This document shows, piece by piece, positions 50,877 through 59,441 of a stretch of 59,441 nt of DNA (within the stretch, counting starts at the first letter, position 1; every line of letters begins with the position of its first letter). Source of the stretch: Deltaproteobacteria bacterium (GTDB lineage Bacteria; Desulfobacterota; Binatia; UBA12015); NCBI GenBank assembly GCA_016874715.1, contig VGTK01000011.1:1-59441 (forward strand), written 5' to 3'. A program made the translations under genes and the position numbers. The notes under the pieces were generated by a model that saw only the letters and a list, made by a program, of their open reading frames with translations, had not been told where the DNA came from and did not search any database.

Positions 50877-52724
50877 TCACCTGCACTTGACGCGCGAGGT
50901 GCCGCCGCTGCAGCTCGGCTTCGAACCGCCGGGCCCGTTGAACTGCGTCAGCGCGCACTCCGACGCGTCACCGAGCAGGATCGCACTGCGCACGCTCGCG
51001 ACGTCCGGCAGCGCGAGCGGCCCCGCGCGGCCGGTGACGCGCCACGCGACGAGCCCGCTGGTCGTCACCGACTTGTCCGTCACCATCACGCGGCGGATGC
51101 CCGCGACGAGGCCCGCGGGATCGCGGTAGACCCAGCGCGTGCCGGCCGTGTTCGTGGTCCACGCGGCGCCGCCGGGGATGGTCACGTCGAGCGCCGTCGC
51201 GCCGCTCGCGTCGTCGATCACCACGCGCACGCCGTTCGCCGGCGGATCGATGCCGGTCCATGGCTTCGGGATCACCGCCTGTCCGGCGAACGTCACCGCG
51301 GCCGGATCGCTGCGCAGCACGAGCACCGGCTTGGTCGCGCCGATGCCGCTCGTGCACGCGAGTGCGGCACGGCACGCACAGGCGACGCACGTCGCACCGC
51401 TCCCGCAATCGGCGTCCTGCTCGCACTCCTCCGGCGGCTCGATCGTGCCGTTGCCGCACGACACGAGCTGCAGCTCGTACGCGCCGAGATCGACGCCGCC
51501 GCCCGCGGGGCGCGGCTCGCCATCGAGATCGGTCGCAGGCGCATTTACCGAGGTACCCGCGTCGACCGCGGGGCTCGTCGGCAGCAGGTGGAAGTCGCTG
51601 CCGGGCGCGACGAAGTTCTGCTCGGGTGTGGCGACGAAGGAATTCGCGTCGTAGCCCTGCGCCTGCCACGCCGCGAACGAGATCACGCTCCCGCCGCCGT
51701 CGATGCTGAAGCGGCTCATGACGCTGTTCCGGTCCGACGTGAAGCCGGCGCGGCTCGCGGCGTCGATCGTGATCACGCCGCGGAACGGGTGCGCGCTCCA
51801 CAGGACGTTGTTGCGCAGCGTGTTGCCGGTCGAGCCGTCGCTTATGTTGATCGCCCAGCGGCCGTCGCTCGCCTGCACGATGGTGTTGTTGATCACCAGA
51901 TTGTTGGTCGCGCCGGCGCCGCCGTCGATACGGTACAGGCTGATGCCGCTCGCGTGATTGCCGTACAGCAGGTTGTTGCGGATGACGCCGTTCACGCCGG
52001 CGTCCATGTTGATGCCGGATCCGCCGCCGGTGCCGTTGTCGAAGATCACGTTGCCCTCGACGAGCGCGTTCTCGATCAGCCCGTCGCCGCCCAGGCTCGC
52101 ATCGCCGTTGAAGTGCAGGCCGTTGCCGCGGTTCGAGTAGACGACGTTGTTGCGCACGATCGGCCGGTCGGCGCTGTTCGAGACGTAGATGCCGTGCTCG
52201 ATGACGGAGTGGTGCGCTTCGTTGTCCTCGGCGGTGAAGTCGTCGACGAAGCCGGTGAGGATGCCCCAGCGACCGTTGTACCCGAGACGGCAGTTGCGCA
52301 CCGTGACGTGCGACCCGAGCACCGCGCGGATTCCCGCGCGCGTGCGGTCGTTCACCTCGAAGCCGTCGATCACCACCCACGAAGCGCCCTCGAGGTTGAT
52401 GCCGTCGGGCGTGACCGGGTTGTCCTGCGTGATGCGGGCGTTCGCGCCCTCGGCGCGGAACGTGATCGGCGCCGACGACGTGCCGGAGGTCTCGAGGTAG
52501 AAGCCGCGGTAGCTGCCGTCGAGGACGCGCACCGTGTCGCCGGCAGCGACCCGGTCGGCGGCGTGGACCAGCGTCGCCCACGCGGTCGCCTGCGAGAGGC
52601 CGTTCGCGGCGTCGCTGCCGCCGTTCTTCACCCAGTAGTCGGCCGCGTGCGCGCCGCTCGCCAGAGCGAGGCAGCCCGCCAGCGCGACGCACACCGCGAG
52701 CACGCGCGGCGCGCGCGCCGCCAT
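50877..52724 (-). CDS. secreted right-handed beta-helix protein
   Basis: 615 residues from ATG 52724 (GAGG six bases upstream). Signal peptide ends at GAHAAD. YWVKNGGSDAANGLSQATAW opens a right-handed parallel beta-helix (pectate-lyase-like, NN- and N-rich turns through about 370), with SPAVDAGTSVNAPATDLDGE and GGGVDLGAYEL at its end. A Cys-rich tail CGNGTIEPPEECEQDADCGS is of the deltaproteobacterial surface-protein kind. A beta domain completes it. It could bind or cut an acidic polysaccharide; catalytic residues were not identified. Confidence 0.85.
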   Translation of the reverse strand: MAARAPRVLAVCVALAGCLALASGAHAADYWVKNGGSDAANGLSQATAWATLVHAADRVAAGDTVRVLDGSYRGFYLETSGTSSAPITFRAEGANARITQDNPVTPDGINLEGASWVVIDGFEVNDRTRAGIRAVLGSHVTVRNCRLGYNGRWGILTGFVDDFTAEDNEAHHSVIEHGIYVSNSADRPIVRNNVVYSNRGNGLHFNGDASLGGDGLIENALVEGNVIFDNGTGGGSGINMDAGVNGVIRNNLLYGNHASGISLYRIDGGAGATNNLVINNTIVQASDGRWAINISDGSTGNTLRNNVLWSAHPFRGVITIDAASRAGFTSDRNSVMSRFSIDGGGSVISFAAWQAQGYDANSFVATPEQNFVAPGSDFHLLPTSPAVDAGTSVNAPATDLDGEPRPAGGGVDLGAYELQLVSCGNGTIEPPEECEQDADCGSGATCVACACRAALACTSGIGATKPVLVLRSDPAAVTFAGQAVIPKPWTGIDPPANGVRVVIDDASGATALDVTIPGGAAWTTNTAGTRWVYRDPAGLVAGIRRVMVTDKSVTTSGLVAWRVTGRAGPLALPDVASVRSAILLGDASECALTQFNGPGGSKPSCSGGTSRVKCR

Positions 52725-52891
52725 GCGCACCTCACACGGATCGGTCCCACCCTGACCTCGATGCCGCATCTCCGTACCCTCCACCGCGTGCGAGGATGAA
52801 AGGCTGCGACGGGCCAATCAACCCGCCGCGCGCGGAAAATCGCGCCGTCCGCGCGCGACGCGTACCAGGTGACGTGGCGCGCGCCGCCGCA

Positions 52892-54094
52892 CTACACGTT
52901 CCGCACCGCGCTCACCGCGGCGAATGCGAGTCCGACCACCGCGAGCGTCGCGCCCGGGACGTAGAACGTGGCGGCCAGGTCGAAGTGCACGGCGAGCCAG
53001 CCGCCGAGCAGCGGTCCGATGACGTTGCCGACCATCATCGCGGTGGACGCAAGCCCCGCCATCCGTCCGCGCGCGCTCTCGGGCGCGCGCATCCCGAGCC
53101 AGTGGAACGACAGCGGCACGAAGCCCGCGAGCGACACGCCCGACAGCAGCCGCAGCACGAACAGCGTCTCGACCCGGTGCGCGAGCCAGCCGACCGCCGC
53201 GTAGGACGCCCCCGAGAGCACGAGCGACAGCAGCATCATCGGCTCGACGCCGAAGCGCGTACCGAGCCGCGCCCACGCGGTGCTGATGAACATCGCCGGC
53301 ACGCCGGCGACGAAGATGACCATGCCCGTGGTCGTCGCGACCGATTCGCGCGGCACGCCGAGGTTCTCGACGAACAGCGCCAGCGACGGCCACGACGCCA
53401 TGATCATCACCTGGAAGAGCACCAGCAGCGAGAGCATCACCAGCGTCGGCCTGTCCGACAGCAGGTCCCGCTGGCTCACCGGCGCCGTGCCCGCGGCGGT
53501 CCGTACCGCGTGGTCGCGCGGCTCGCTGAGAACGAACGCGCAGGCGAGCGCCGAGACCGCGGCGACCGCGCCGACGCCGAAGAACAGCAGCCGCATCCCG
53601 AGCAGATCCGCGAGCAGCCCGCCGATGAGCGGACCGCACAGGCTGCCCGCCGCGCGGGCGCTCTGCAGGATCGCGAGCGCCCGCCCGACACGCTCCGGCA
53701 GAGTGCTCGACGCGAGCAGCGCCACCGCCGCCGGGAAGACGCCGCTCACCGCGCCCTGCAGCGCGCGCCAGCCAAGCAGCGCCACCGGCGAGCCCGAAAC
53801 GCCCATGCCGACCGTCGCGAGCGCGATGCCGAACACCGAGCGCACGACCATCGGCTTGTGCCCCACCCGGTCGGCGAACGCGCCCCAGATCGGCGTCGCG
53901 AACACGGCGACGATGAACGGCGCCGATCCCAGGATTCCCGTCCAGTACCGGACCGCGTCCCGCTCGACGACACCGATGTGCTGCAGGTAGAGCGGGATCA
54001 GCGGCAGGACCGCCGTCATGCCGGCGAGCGTCAGGAATTGCGCCGCGCACACGGCCCACAGGTTGGCGCGCTCGACACGCGTCTCTGCCGACAT
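52892..54094 (-). CDS. MFS transporter
   Basis: 400 residues, twelve TM helices. Helix 1-2 LWAVCAAQFLTLAGMTAVLP, the loop 2-3 motif WGAFADRVGHKPMVVRS, and the helix 4-5 WRALQGAVSGVFPAAVALLA region are typical of multidrug/metabolite exporters. No regulator is adjacent. Confidence 0.9.
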   Translation of the reverse strand: MSAETRVERANLWAVCAAQFLTLAGMTAVLPLIPLYLQHIGVVERDAVRYWTGILGSAPFIVAVFATPIWGAFADRVGHKPMVVRSVFGIALATVGMGVSGSPVALLGWRALQGAVSGVFPAAVALLASSTLPERVGRALAILQSARAAGSLCGPLIGGLLADLLGMRLLFFGVGAVAAVSALACAFVLSEPRDHAVRTAAGTAPVSQRDLLSDRPTLVMLSLLVLFQVMIMASWPSLALFVENLGVPRESVATTTGMVIFVAGVPAMFISTAWARLGTRFGVEPMMLLSLVLSGASYAAVGWLAHRVETLFVLRLLSGVSLAGFVPLSFHWLGMRAPESARGRMAGLASTAMMVGNVIGPLLGGWLAVHFDLAATFYVPGATLAVVGLAFAAVSAVRNV

Positions 54095-54248
54095 TCCGAC
54101 GTTCGTCTTAACAGCCTCTCATGGTCCGTCGAGCACGCGCGCGACGTGACGCCCCGACGGCGTGACTCCCCGACGGCGTGACGCCCCGACCGTTGTCCCC
54201 GACCGGACGGCGGGCTAGGTTGGGCCCGTCGCCAGGGAGGAGTTCCCC

Positions 54249-54815
54249 ATGCCGGACGAAGGACTTCTTGCACCGAGTCTGCTGCTCGCGATGCCGCAGC
54301 TGGACGACCCGAACTTCAACCGGGCCGTGGTTCTCCTCTGCCGGCACGGCGACGAGGGTGCGCTCGGCTTCATCGTCAACCGGCCGGTTCACGTCAGCGC
54401 GAAGGAGCTGCTCGCCCTCGACCCGCCGCTCGCGACCGAGACTCCGCTCACCGTGTGGGAGGGCGGCCCCGTGAGCCAGGAGCGCGGCTGGCTGCTGTGC
54501 CGCGAGGCGCCGTTGGAATCGGGGACGCTGGAGGTCTGCCCGGGGCTCGTCATGTCGAGCTCACCGTCGGTGCTGCGCTGCGTCCTCGAAGGCGACCTGC
54601 GCAACTGCGAGCCCGACCGGAGCCGCCTCTTCCTGGGTTACTCCGGTTGGGGGCCGAGCCAGCTCGACCACGAGCTCGCCGCGGCCGCCTGGCTCAACGC
54701 ACCGCTCGACCTCGACATGGTCTTCAGCACTCCGCCCGACGACCTCTGGGAGCGGGCGATCCGCAGCCTCGGCGTCGAGCCGACTGCGATTGCGGCCGCG
54801 CCCGGCATCCACTGA
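54249..54815 (+). CDS. YqgE/AlgH family protein
   Basis: 188 residues from ATG 54249 with GGGAGGAG upstream. LLAPSLLLAMPQLDDPNFNR, AVVLLCRHGDEGALGFIVNR, VWEGGPVSQERGW, and FLGYSGWGPSQLDHELAAAA match the DUF179 family exactly. Structure is known, function is not. The stop overlaps the beginning of a 30-bp repeat shared with 2694. Confidence 0.95.
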   Translation: MPDEGLLAPSLLLAMPQLDDPNFNRAVVLLCRHGDEGALGFIVNRPVHVSAKELLALDPPLATETPLTVWEGGPVSQERGWLLCREAPLESGTLEVCPGLVMSSSPSVLRCVLEGDLRNCEPDRSRLFLGYSGWGPSQLDHELAAAAWLNAPLDLDMVFSTPPDDLWERAIRSLGVEPTAIAAAPGIH

Positions 54816-54843
54816 CGTCCGCATCGGCTTCGCCGACCACGAG
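54814..54843. repeat. 30-bp intergenic repeat, second copy
   Basis: GACGTCCGCA[T]CGGCT[T]CGCCGACCACGAG; identical to 2694-2723 except for two bases. Both are just after a stop codon. The meaning is unclear; it may be a REP-like unit or a common coding remnant. Confidence 0.4.
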
Positions 54844-54890
54844 CGATGAGCCGGCACGGGCGCGCCAACCGACGATCGGAAACCGACCTC

Positions 54891-55715
54891 ATGGCCGCAG
54901 ACCACGGCTCCGATGCACCCTTCTATCTTCCGATCCGTGACGAGATCGACGTCTTCGAGCAGGCGTACGCCTGCCGGTTGCCGGTGCTGCTGAAGGGCCC
55001 GACCGGCTGCGGCAAGACGCGCTTCGTCGAGTACATGGCGACGCGGCTTCTGAAGCGCGCGGGCGGCGACGCGCGGCCCGCGCTCATCACCGTCGCGTGC
55101 CACGAGGACCTCACCGGCTCGGACCTCGTCGGCCGTTACCTGATCCAGGGCGCGGATACCGTTTGGATCGACGGCCCGCTCACGCAGGCCGTGCGCACCG
55201 GCGCGATCTGCTACCTCGACGAGGTCGTCGAAGCGCGCAAGGACACCATCGTCCTGATCCACCCGCTGACCGACCACCGGCGCATCCTGCCGATCGACAA
55301 GCGCGGCGAGACGCTGGCCGCACACGACGACTTCCTGCTGGTGATCTCCTACAACCCCGGCTACCAGAGCGTGCTCAAGGACCTGAAGCACTCGACGCGG
55401 CAGCGCTTCGTGAGCCTCGAGTTCGACTACCCGCCGCGCGACCGCGAAGCCGAGATCGTCCGGCACGAGAGCGGCGTCGACCTCGAGACCGCGCTCCTGC
55501 TCGCGACCCTCGGCGAGAAGATCCGTACGCTGCGCGGTGCGGGCCTCGGCGAGGGCGTGAGCACGCGGCTCCTGGTCTACGCGGGGCAGCTCGTCGCGCG
55601 CGGCCTGTCGCCGCGGCGCGCGTGCACCGTCGCGGTCACCAACTCGCTCACCGACGACGCCGAGATGATCCGCTCCGTCGGCGAGCTGGTGAGCGCCCTC
55701 TTCCCGCCGGCCTGA
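54891..55715 (+). CDS. MoxR/CbbQ/NorQ-type AAA ATPase
   Basis: 274 residues from ATG 54891; ATG 54846 would add 15. [20 protein letters not shown], Walker [27 protein letters not shown], Walker [12 protein letters not shown] and sensor region [20 protein letters not shown] are diagnostic for the CbbQ/NirQ/NorQ group. These remodel metal enzymes such as Rubisco or NO reductase, usually with a VWA partner. No VWA gene is visible here, as the next gene is an SDR. The partner may be elsewhere. Confidence 0.9.
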   Translation: MAADHGSDAPFYLPIRDEIDVFEQAYACRLPVLLKGPTGCGKTRFVEYMATRLLKRAGGDARPALITVACHEDLTGSDLVGRYLIQGADTVWIDGPLTQAVRTGAICYLDEVVEARKDTIVLIHPLTDHRRILPIDKRGETLAAHDDFLLVISYNPGYQSVLKDLKHSTRQRFVSLEFDYPPRDREAEIVRHESGVDLETALLLATLGEKIRTLRGAGLGEGVSTRLLVYAGQLVARGLSPRRACTVAVTNSLTDDAEMIRSVGELVSALFPPA

Positions 55716-55782
55716 GTACGCCGCTCGGCGGTGCGCTCGGACGCGACGGTGCTGGGCTCCCGGACGACGTGAGGAGAAAGCC

Positions 55783-56550
55783 ATGGCCGACGACGGCAAG
55801 AGATCGATCCGCGGGCGCCGCGCGCTGGTGACCGGCGCCGCGAGCGGCATCGGCCGGGCAACGGCTGCCCTGCTCGCCGCCGAGGGCGCACACGTCGCGG
55901 CGACGGACCTCACGCTGCCCGGGCTCGAGGCGCTCGCCGCCGAGGCGCGGGGAGCGGGTGGCGACCTGCGCCCGTGGCAGATGGACGTCGCCGACGACGC
56001 GAGCGTGCGCCGCGTGGTCGACGAGGTCGCGGCGGCGCTGGGCGGCGTGGACATCCTGGTGAGCTGCGCGGGCGTCAGCATCCCCGCGCCGTTCGGTGAC
56101 GAGGCCGCGTGGCAGAAGACCTTCGAGGTCAACCTCAACGGCATGATGCGGACGATCCGCGCAGCACTGCCGCACCTGAAGGCGTGCGGTGCCGGCCGCG
56201 TGGTGAACATCGCCTCGACCGAGGGCCTCGGCGCGACGCCGCTCATCAGCCCCTACACCGCGAGCAAGCACGCCGTGATCGGCCTCACCCGCGCGCTCGC
56301 CGTGGAGGTCGCGCTCGACGGCATCACCGTCAACGCCATCTGCCCGGGCCCGATCCGCACCGGGATGACCGCACCGATCCCCGAGGAGGCGAAGCAGAAG
56401 TGGGCGCGCCGCAACGTGCCCATGAAGCGCTACGGCGAGCCCGACGAGGTCGCGCACGCCATCCTGAGCCTCGTCCTGCCGGCATCGTCCTTCATCACCG
56501 GCACCTATCTGGTGGTCGACGGCGGCCTGATGGCGCTGAACACGCACTGA
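55783..56550 (+). CDS. short-chain dehydrogenase/reductase (SDR)
   Basis: 255 residues with GAGGAG upstream. NAD(P)-binding RALVTGAASGIGRATAALLA, CAGVSIPAPF, catalytic Ser in NIASTEGLGATP, YTASK with catalytic Tyr-Lys, and VNAICPGPIRTGMT. VDGGLMALN ends the protein. Classical SDR; substrate unknown. It is 67 bases after the AAA gene. Confidence 0.95.
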   Translation: MADDGKRSIRGRRALVTGAASGIGRATAALLAAEGAHVAATDLTLPGLEALAAEARGAGGDLRPWQMDVADDASVRRVVDEVAAALGGVDILVSCAGVSIPAPFGDEAAWQKTFEVNLNGMMRTIRAALPHLKACGAGRVVNIASTEGLGATPLISPYTASKHAVIGLTRALAVEVALDGITVNAICPGPIRTGMTAPIPEEAKQKWARRNVPMKRYGEPDEVAHAILSLVLPASSFITGTYLVVDGGLMALNTH

Positions 56551-56659
56551 GCGGGCGACCGTCGCGACCGCCGGCTGCCGCACCTGGCCGTGCCGGTGGT
56601 CTTCGCGCACGATCCGTCCCGCCCCGCGTCCTGGGGCCGCCCACATCGCGCTTCCGGTG

Positions 56660-56689
56660 TTGACTGAATGAGTGATTCAGTTATTTATA
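56660..56689 (+). promoter_or_regulatory. TetR autoregulatory operator within a leaderless promoter
   Basis: ACTGAAT (56663-56669) and ATTCAGT (56675-56681) form a perfect palindrome, 5-base centre. -35 TTGACT (56660-56665), 18 bases, -10 TTTATA (56684-56689) bracket it. +1 falls at 56696, the ATG of the tetR gene. A dimer on the palindrome would sit between -35 and -10. Confidence 0.7.
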
Positions 56690-56695
56690 CGCACC

Positions 56696-57412
56696 ATGGC
56701 CCGCAAGCGACCCGAGGGACGTCTCGATCAGCTGCTCGACTGCGCGACGCGCGTGTTCATCGACAAGGGCTACCGGCGCACCCAGATGGCCGACGTCGCA
56801 CGCGAGATGGGCGTCTCGGCGGGCACGCTCTACGGCTACGTCGAGGGCAAGGAGGCGCTGTTCCACCTGCTGATCGACCGCGCCTTCACCGGCGCGCCGA
56901 CCGACGCCCCGGAGCTGCCCGTGCGTACCCCGAAGCCCGGCGCGACGGTCGCCCGGCTGCGCGAGCGCCTCGCGGCCGAGGCCGCACTGCCGCGACTCGC
57001 CGCGGCGATCGCCCGCCCACGCGCGCGCGACGCCCGCCGCGAGTGCGAGGACGTGCTCGGCGAGCTCTACGATCTCGTCGCGCGGACGCAGGCCGGGACC
57101 ACGCTGGTCGAGCGCTCGGCGCTCGATCTGCCCGAGATCGCGCCGGCGTTCTACCTCGAGATGCGCCGCGACCTGATCGCCCGCGTCACGCGCTGGCTCG
57201 AGCGGCGGATCCGCGCGAGGCAGCTGCGCGCGGTGCCGGACGTGGCGATCGTCGCCCGGCTGCTCCTCGAGACCATCACCTGGTTCGCGCGCCACCGCCT
57301 GCGCGACCGCGACACGCCGCCGGTGGACGACGCGCTGGCGCGCGCCACCACGATCGACTTCCTCGTCGCGGGGCTGCTGCCGCCGCCGTCGAGCGGACGG
57401 ACGTCGTCGTGA
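56696..57412 (+). CDS. TetR-family regulator, autoregulated
   Basis: 238 residues from ATG 56696; an earlier GTG at 56672 lies inside the operator and is unlikely. HTH: LDQLLDCATRVFIDKGYRRT, QMADVAREMGVSAGTLYGYV, EGKEALFHLLIDRAF. The start is at the predicted +1, so no ribosome site is present. The stop overlaps the next start as GTGA, making regulator and membrane protein one translational unit. Confidence 0.92.
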   Translation: MARKRPEGRLDQLLDCATRVFIDKGYRRTQMADVAREMGVSAGTLYGYVEGKEALFHLLIDRAFTGAPTDAPELPVRTPKPGATVARLRERLAAEAALPRLAAAIARPRARDARRECEDVLGELYDLVARTQAGTTLVERSALDLPEIAPAFYLEMRRDLIARVTRWLERRIRARQLRAVPDVAIVARLLLETITWFARHRLRDRDTPPVDDALARATTIDFLVAGLLPPPSSGRTSS

Positions 57413-59271
57413 TCCGGCTCGCCACGGCGACGATCGTCGCGCTGCACCTCGTCCTGCTCGCCGCGTCGCTGGGCGACTACCGGGTGAGCGTCGACTCGGC
57501 CTACCACGTGGCACTCGCGCGGCAGTACGGCGAGCGCGGCGCGTTCTGGTGGGACGACATCCACTACGCGCCGGCGCACCGGCCGAACCTGCAGGGTCCC
57601 GCGGTGCACGTCGCGGTGGGTGCCCTCGGACGCTTGCTCGGCGGCTCGGGCGACGACTACGTCCGTGCGAACGCCATCGTCGGGCTCGTCGGCTGGCTCG
57701 CGGCCGTGCTGACGCTCGCGCACTTCGCGCGCCGCGAGGGCGGCGACCGCGCGGCACTCCTCGCCGTCGCGGCGTTCACCGGCAGCGCGTTCGCGTCGGG
57801 GTCGTTCTCGATCAACCTCCCTTCGGGGTGGCTCTTCGTCGTGACGCCGTGGGCGATCGACGCCTTCCTCGGCGGGCGCCTCTTCGCCGCGACACTGCTC
57901 ACGACGCTCGCCTGCTACACGCACCTCGGCGGCTTTCTCACCGCACCGTTCGGGCTCGCGCTCGCGGCGCTCCTGCCGAACGACGCGCCGCCGGGTCGAG
58001 GACCAAGGTTCGCGGCGCTGCTTCTAGTCGGCACGGGCGTCGCGCTGCTCACCGCGCCGTACTGGATCCACTTCCTGCGCGGCCTGCCCTGGTACGTCGG
58101 GCGCAAGGGCGACAGCGCGTGGATGATCGAGCCGCTGCTGCTCGCGTTGTGGCTCGCCGGGCTCGCCGCCGCGGTGCGCGCGCGGCGGACGTTCCTCGTC
58201 GCGTGGGGGCTCGCGCCGCTCGCGTGGCTCCTGCAGGACGCGAGCCGCTTCCTGCTGCAGGGGACGCTCGCCGGCGCAGCACTCGGCGGCGTCGCGATCG
58301 CGGGCTGGCTGGAGAACGCCCGGCGTCCGCTCGTGACGCGCGCGGCGACGGTGCTGCTCGTGCTGGTCGCGACGCTGTTTCCGCTCGGACCACCCGCGCT
58401 CGGCGCGGAGCTGCTGTGGCTCGTCGCGCGCTTCCCGCGCATGCTCGACTGGGACGAGCTGCGGCGCGTCGCCGCCGCACTCCCGCCCGCGGTCGACGAG
58501 GGGCGCATCGTGCACGGGTACGCGGTGTACGTCCCGAGCGGCCTCGCGGCGTGGCGCCGCATCGAGGGCGAGCGCGGCCACTGGGTCGAGGTGCAGCCGC
58601 AGCCCGATCCGGCGTTCGACATCCCGGCCGGCGACAAGGTGTACGCGCTCGCGCTGCCGCCCGACGACGAGACTCTGCAGGCTCTCGCCGTGCGCGGCCG
58701 GCTGCGGGTACACGGCGGCGGCGCGTGGATGACGGTGCTCACCCTCGCCGACGCCCCACCGCTCGGCGATGCCCGGGCGGAGCTCGCCGCGACGCTCGCC
58801 CGCGACGGCGGATGGATCGCCGACCACTGCGAGCACAACGCGATGGGCGACGTCGCGCAGCTGGTGCTCGATCCGTCGCTCCTCGAGCGGCGCCGTGCGG
58901 TCCGCGCCGCGTGCCGCACGCGCGTCGCGCGCATCCAGCTCGCACTGCTCGAGACGTGTCACGCGCTTCAGGACGCCGACCCCGGGCACGCGAAGACCTG
59001 CCGCGCCGGCGCCCGCGCTCTCGGCTGGATGAGCGCGATCGTGGCCGACGAAGCGACGCTCGACTTCCGCACCCCCGCGGCGCACCAGCGGATGCGCGAC
59101 GACATGCGACGTGTGGCGGCGCTCGCAGCCGCGGGCGAGGTTCCGGAGGCCGCGCTCACGGCCACGCTCGACGCCTACCTGGGCGAGATCCGCGGCGGCC
59201 TGCTGCCCGCGCAGCGCGCGCCGTTGCCGGGCGCGCAGGCACCGCCGGCCACGCGCGACCCGGCGCGTTGA
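57409..59271 (+). CDS. large polytopic membrane protein, possible GT-C-like glycosyltransferase
   Basis: 620 residues from GTG 57409. About 10 TM helices occupy the first 400 residues. The first luminal loop has an acidic DSAYHVALARQYGERGAFWW and the following DIHYAPAHRPNLQGPAVHV, as in GT-C proteins. The last 200 residues are soluble, with Cys pairs (CEHN, CRTR, CHAL, CRAG) suggesting an extracytoplasmic C-domain. No characterised family is recognised with certainty. It is likely controlled by the coupled TetR. Confidence 0.6.
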   Translation: MIRLATATIVALHLVLLAASLGDYRVSVDSAYHVALARQYGERGAFWWDDIHYAPAHRPNLQGPAVHVAVGALGRLLGGSGDDYVRANAIVGLVGWLAAVLTLAHFARREGGDRAALLAVAAFTGSAFASGSFSINLPSGWLFVVTPWAIDAFLGGRLFAATLLTTLACYTHLGGFLTAPFGLALAALLPNDAPPGRGPRFAALLLVGTGVALLTAPYWIHFLRGLPWYVGRKGDSAWMIEPLLLALWLAGLAAAVRARRTFLVAWGLAPLAWLLQDASRFLLQGTLAGAALGGVAIAGWLENARRPLVTRAATVLLVLVATLFPLGPPALGAELLWLVARFPRMLDWDELRRVAAALPPAVDEGRIVHGYAVYVPSGLAAWRRIEGERGHWVEVQPQPDPAFDIPAGDKVYALALPPDDETLQALAVRGRLRVHGGGAWMTVLTLADAPPLGDARAELAATLARDGGWIADHCEHNAMGDVAQLVLDPSLLERRRAVRAACRTRVARIQLALLETCHALQDADPGHAKTCRAGARALGWMSAIVADEATLDFRTPAAHQRMRDDMRRVAALAAAGEVPEAALTATLDAYLGEIRGGLLPAQRAPLPGAQAPPATRDPAR

Positions 59272-59306
59272 GCGAGCGGGACGCGGGATCTACTGTCGAT
59301 CGACGC

Positions 59307-59441
59307 ATGTCCCGCGCTCCCGACACCGACCCGCTCGAAACTCTGGCCACCGAGCTCCAGCCCGCGAGCCCCGGCTTCGCGGCGCGCGTGCGCGACGCGG
59401 CCGCGCGCCTGCATCCGGCTGCACCCGCACCGCTGGTCGTC
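59307..59441 (+). CDS. start of an unknown gene (3' end outside window)
   Basis: Forty-five codons from ATG 59307 (MSRAPDTDPLETLATELQPA, then SPGFAARVRDAAARLHPA) without a stop before the window end. There is no membrane segment so far. Helical, Ala-rich. Product unknown; 35 bases after the previous stop, same strand. Confidence 0.45.
   Translation, partial: MSRAPDTDPLETLATELQPASPGFAARVRDAAARLHPAAPAPLVV

Noticed and set aside
52796..54181. 461-codon plus-strand frame opposite the MFS transporter
   Set aside because: Arg/His/Gln-rich shadow translation with no hydrophobic segments; the minus strand encodes a clear twelve-helix transporter.

Overview
The window is very GC-rich and densely coded. 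It carries features of a Gram-negative bacterium: an alginate-export-type outer-membrane beta-barrel, lipoproteins with a lipobox, and several secreted beta-helix proteins. One of these ends in the CGNGT...EPPEEC type of Cys-rich tail that is common in deltaproteobacterial lineages. LLM oxidoreductase, thiolase plus DUF35, a KstD-like flavoprotein and TauD add to a lipid/steroid/xenobiotic flavour. My inference is a Deltaproteobacteria-like lineage (for example Binatota/Desulfobacterota_B). No rRNA, tRNA or CRISPR was recognised.

Layout. 0-12 kb: a membrane spermidine-synthase-like protein whose N-terminus (outside the window) ends in a perfect decapeptide repeat; a YfhO-type membrane protein; an ECF sigma factor with a cupin anti-sigma factor; a rhomboid protease; two lipoprotein hydrolases; GNAT; an MBL hydrolase; a CPBP protease. 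12-18.5 kb: a wrecked glutathione S-transferase, an AAA/DUF4143 ATPase with a palindromic leaderless promoter, and a 7TMR-DISM histidine kinase overlapping a REC-REC-cyclase protein. 18.5-31.6 kb: a 1333-residue beta-helix surface protein, a quinone oxidoreductase, a secreted three-repeat protein, a DUF4412 protein, a deleted ion permease, LLM, MFS, thiolase and DUF35.

32.0-38.3 kb is a sulfate-uptake unit: sbp, cysT, cysW, cysA, a YezD-like small protein and an outer-membrane porin. It is preceded by two tiny Cys-rich ORFs that flank a textbook intrinsic terminator. I read this as a cysteine-sensing transcription attenuator, the most interesting item here.

38.3-47.2 kb is accessory DNA and a gene graveyard: methyltransferase and flippase-like remnants, a truncated IS110 transposase with a structured non-coding end, a frameshifted CxGxxC-repeat protein, a Cys-rich secreted protein, a frameshifted beta-helix protein, TauD, and a truncated dienelactone hydrolase. 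A second copy of the DUF35-TetR pair lies here and is decayed in the complementary way to the first. 47.2-59.4 kb is mostly intact: TetR, VapBC, a SnoaL-like protein, an FAD enzyme, a beta-helix protein, MFS, YqgE, an AAA ATPase, SDR, TetR translationally coupled to a large membrane protein, and the start of one more gene.

Recurring themes are promoters that place +1 on or next to the start codon, palindromic operators (one type shared by two beta-helix genes), and genes with internal deletions or frameshifts. Some frameshifts could be sequencing errors, and this is stated entry by entry.
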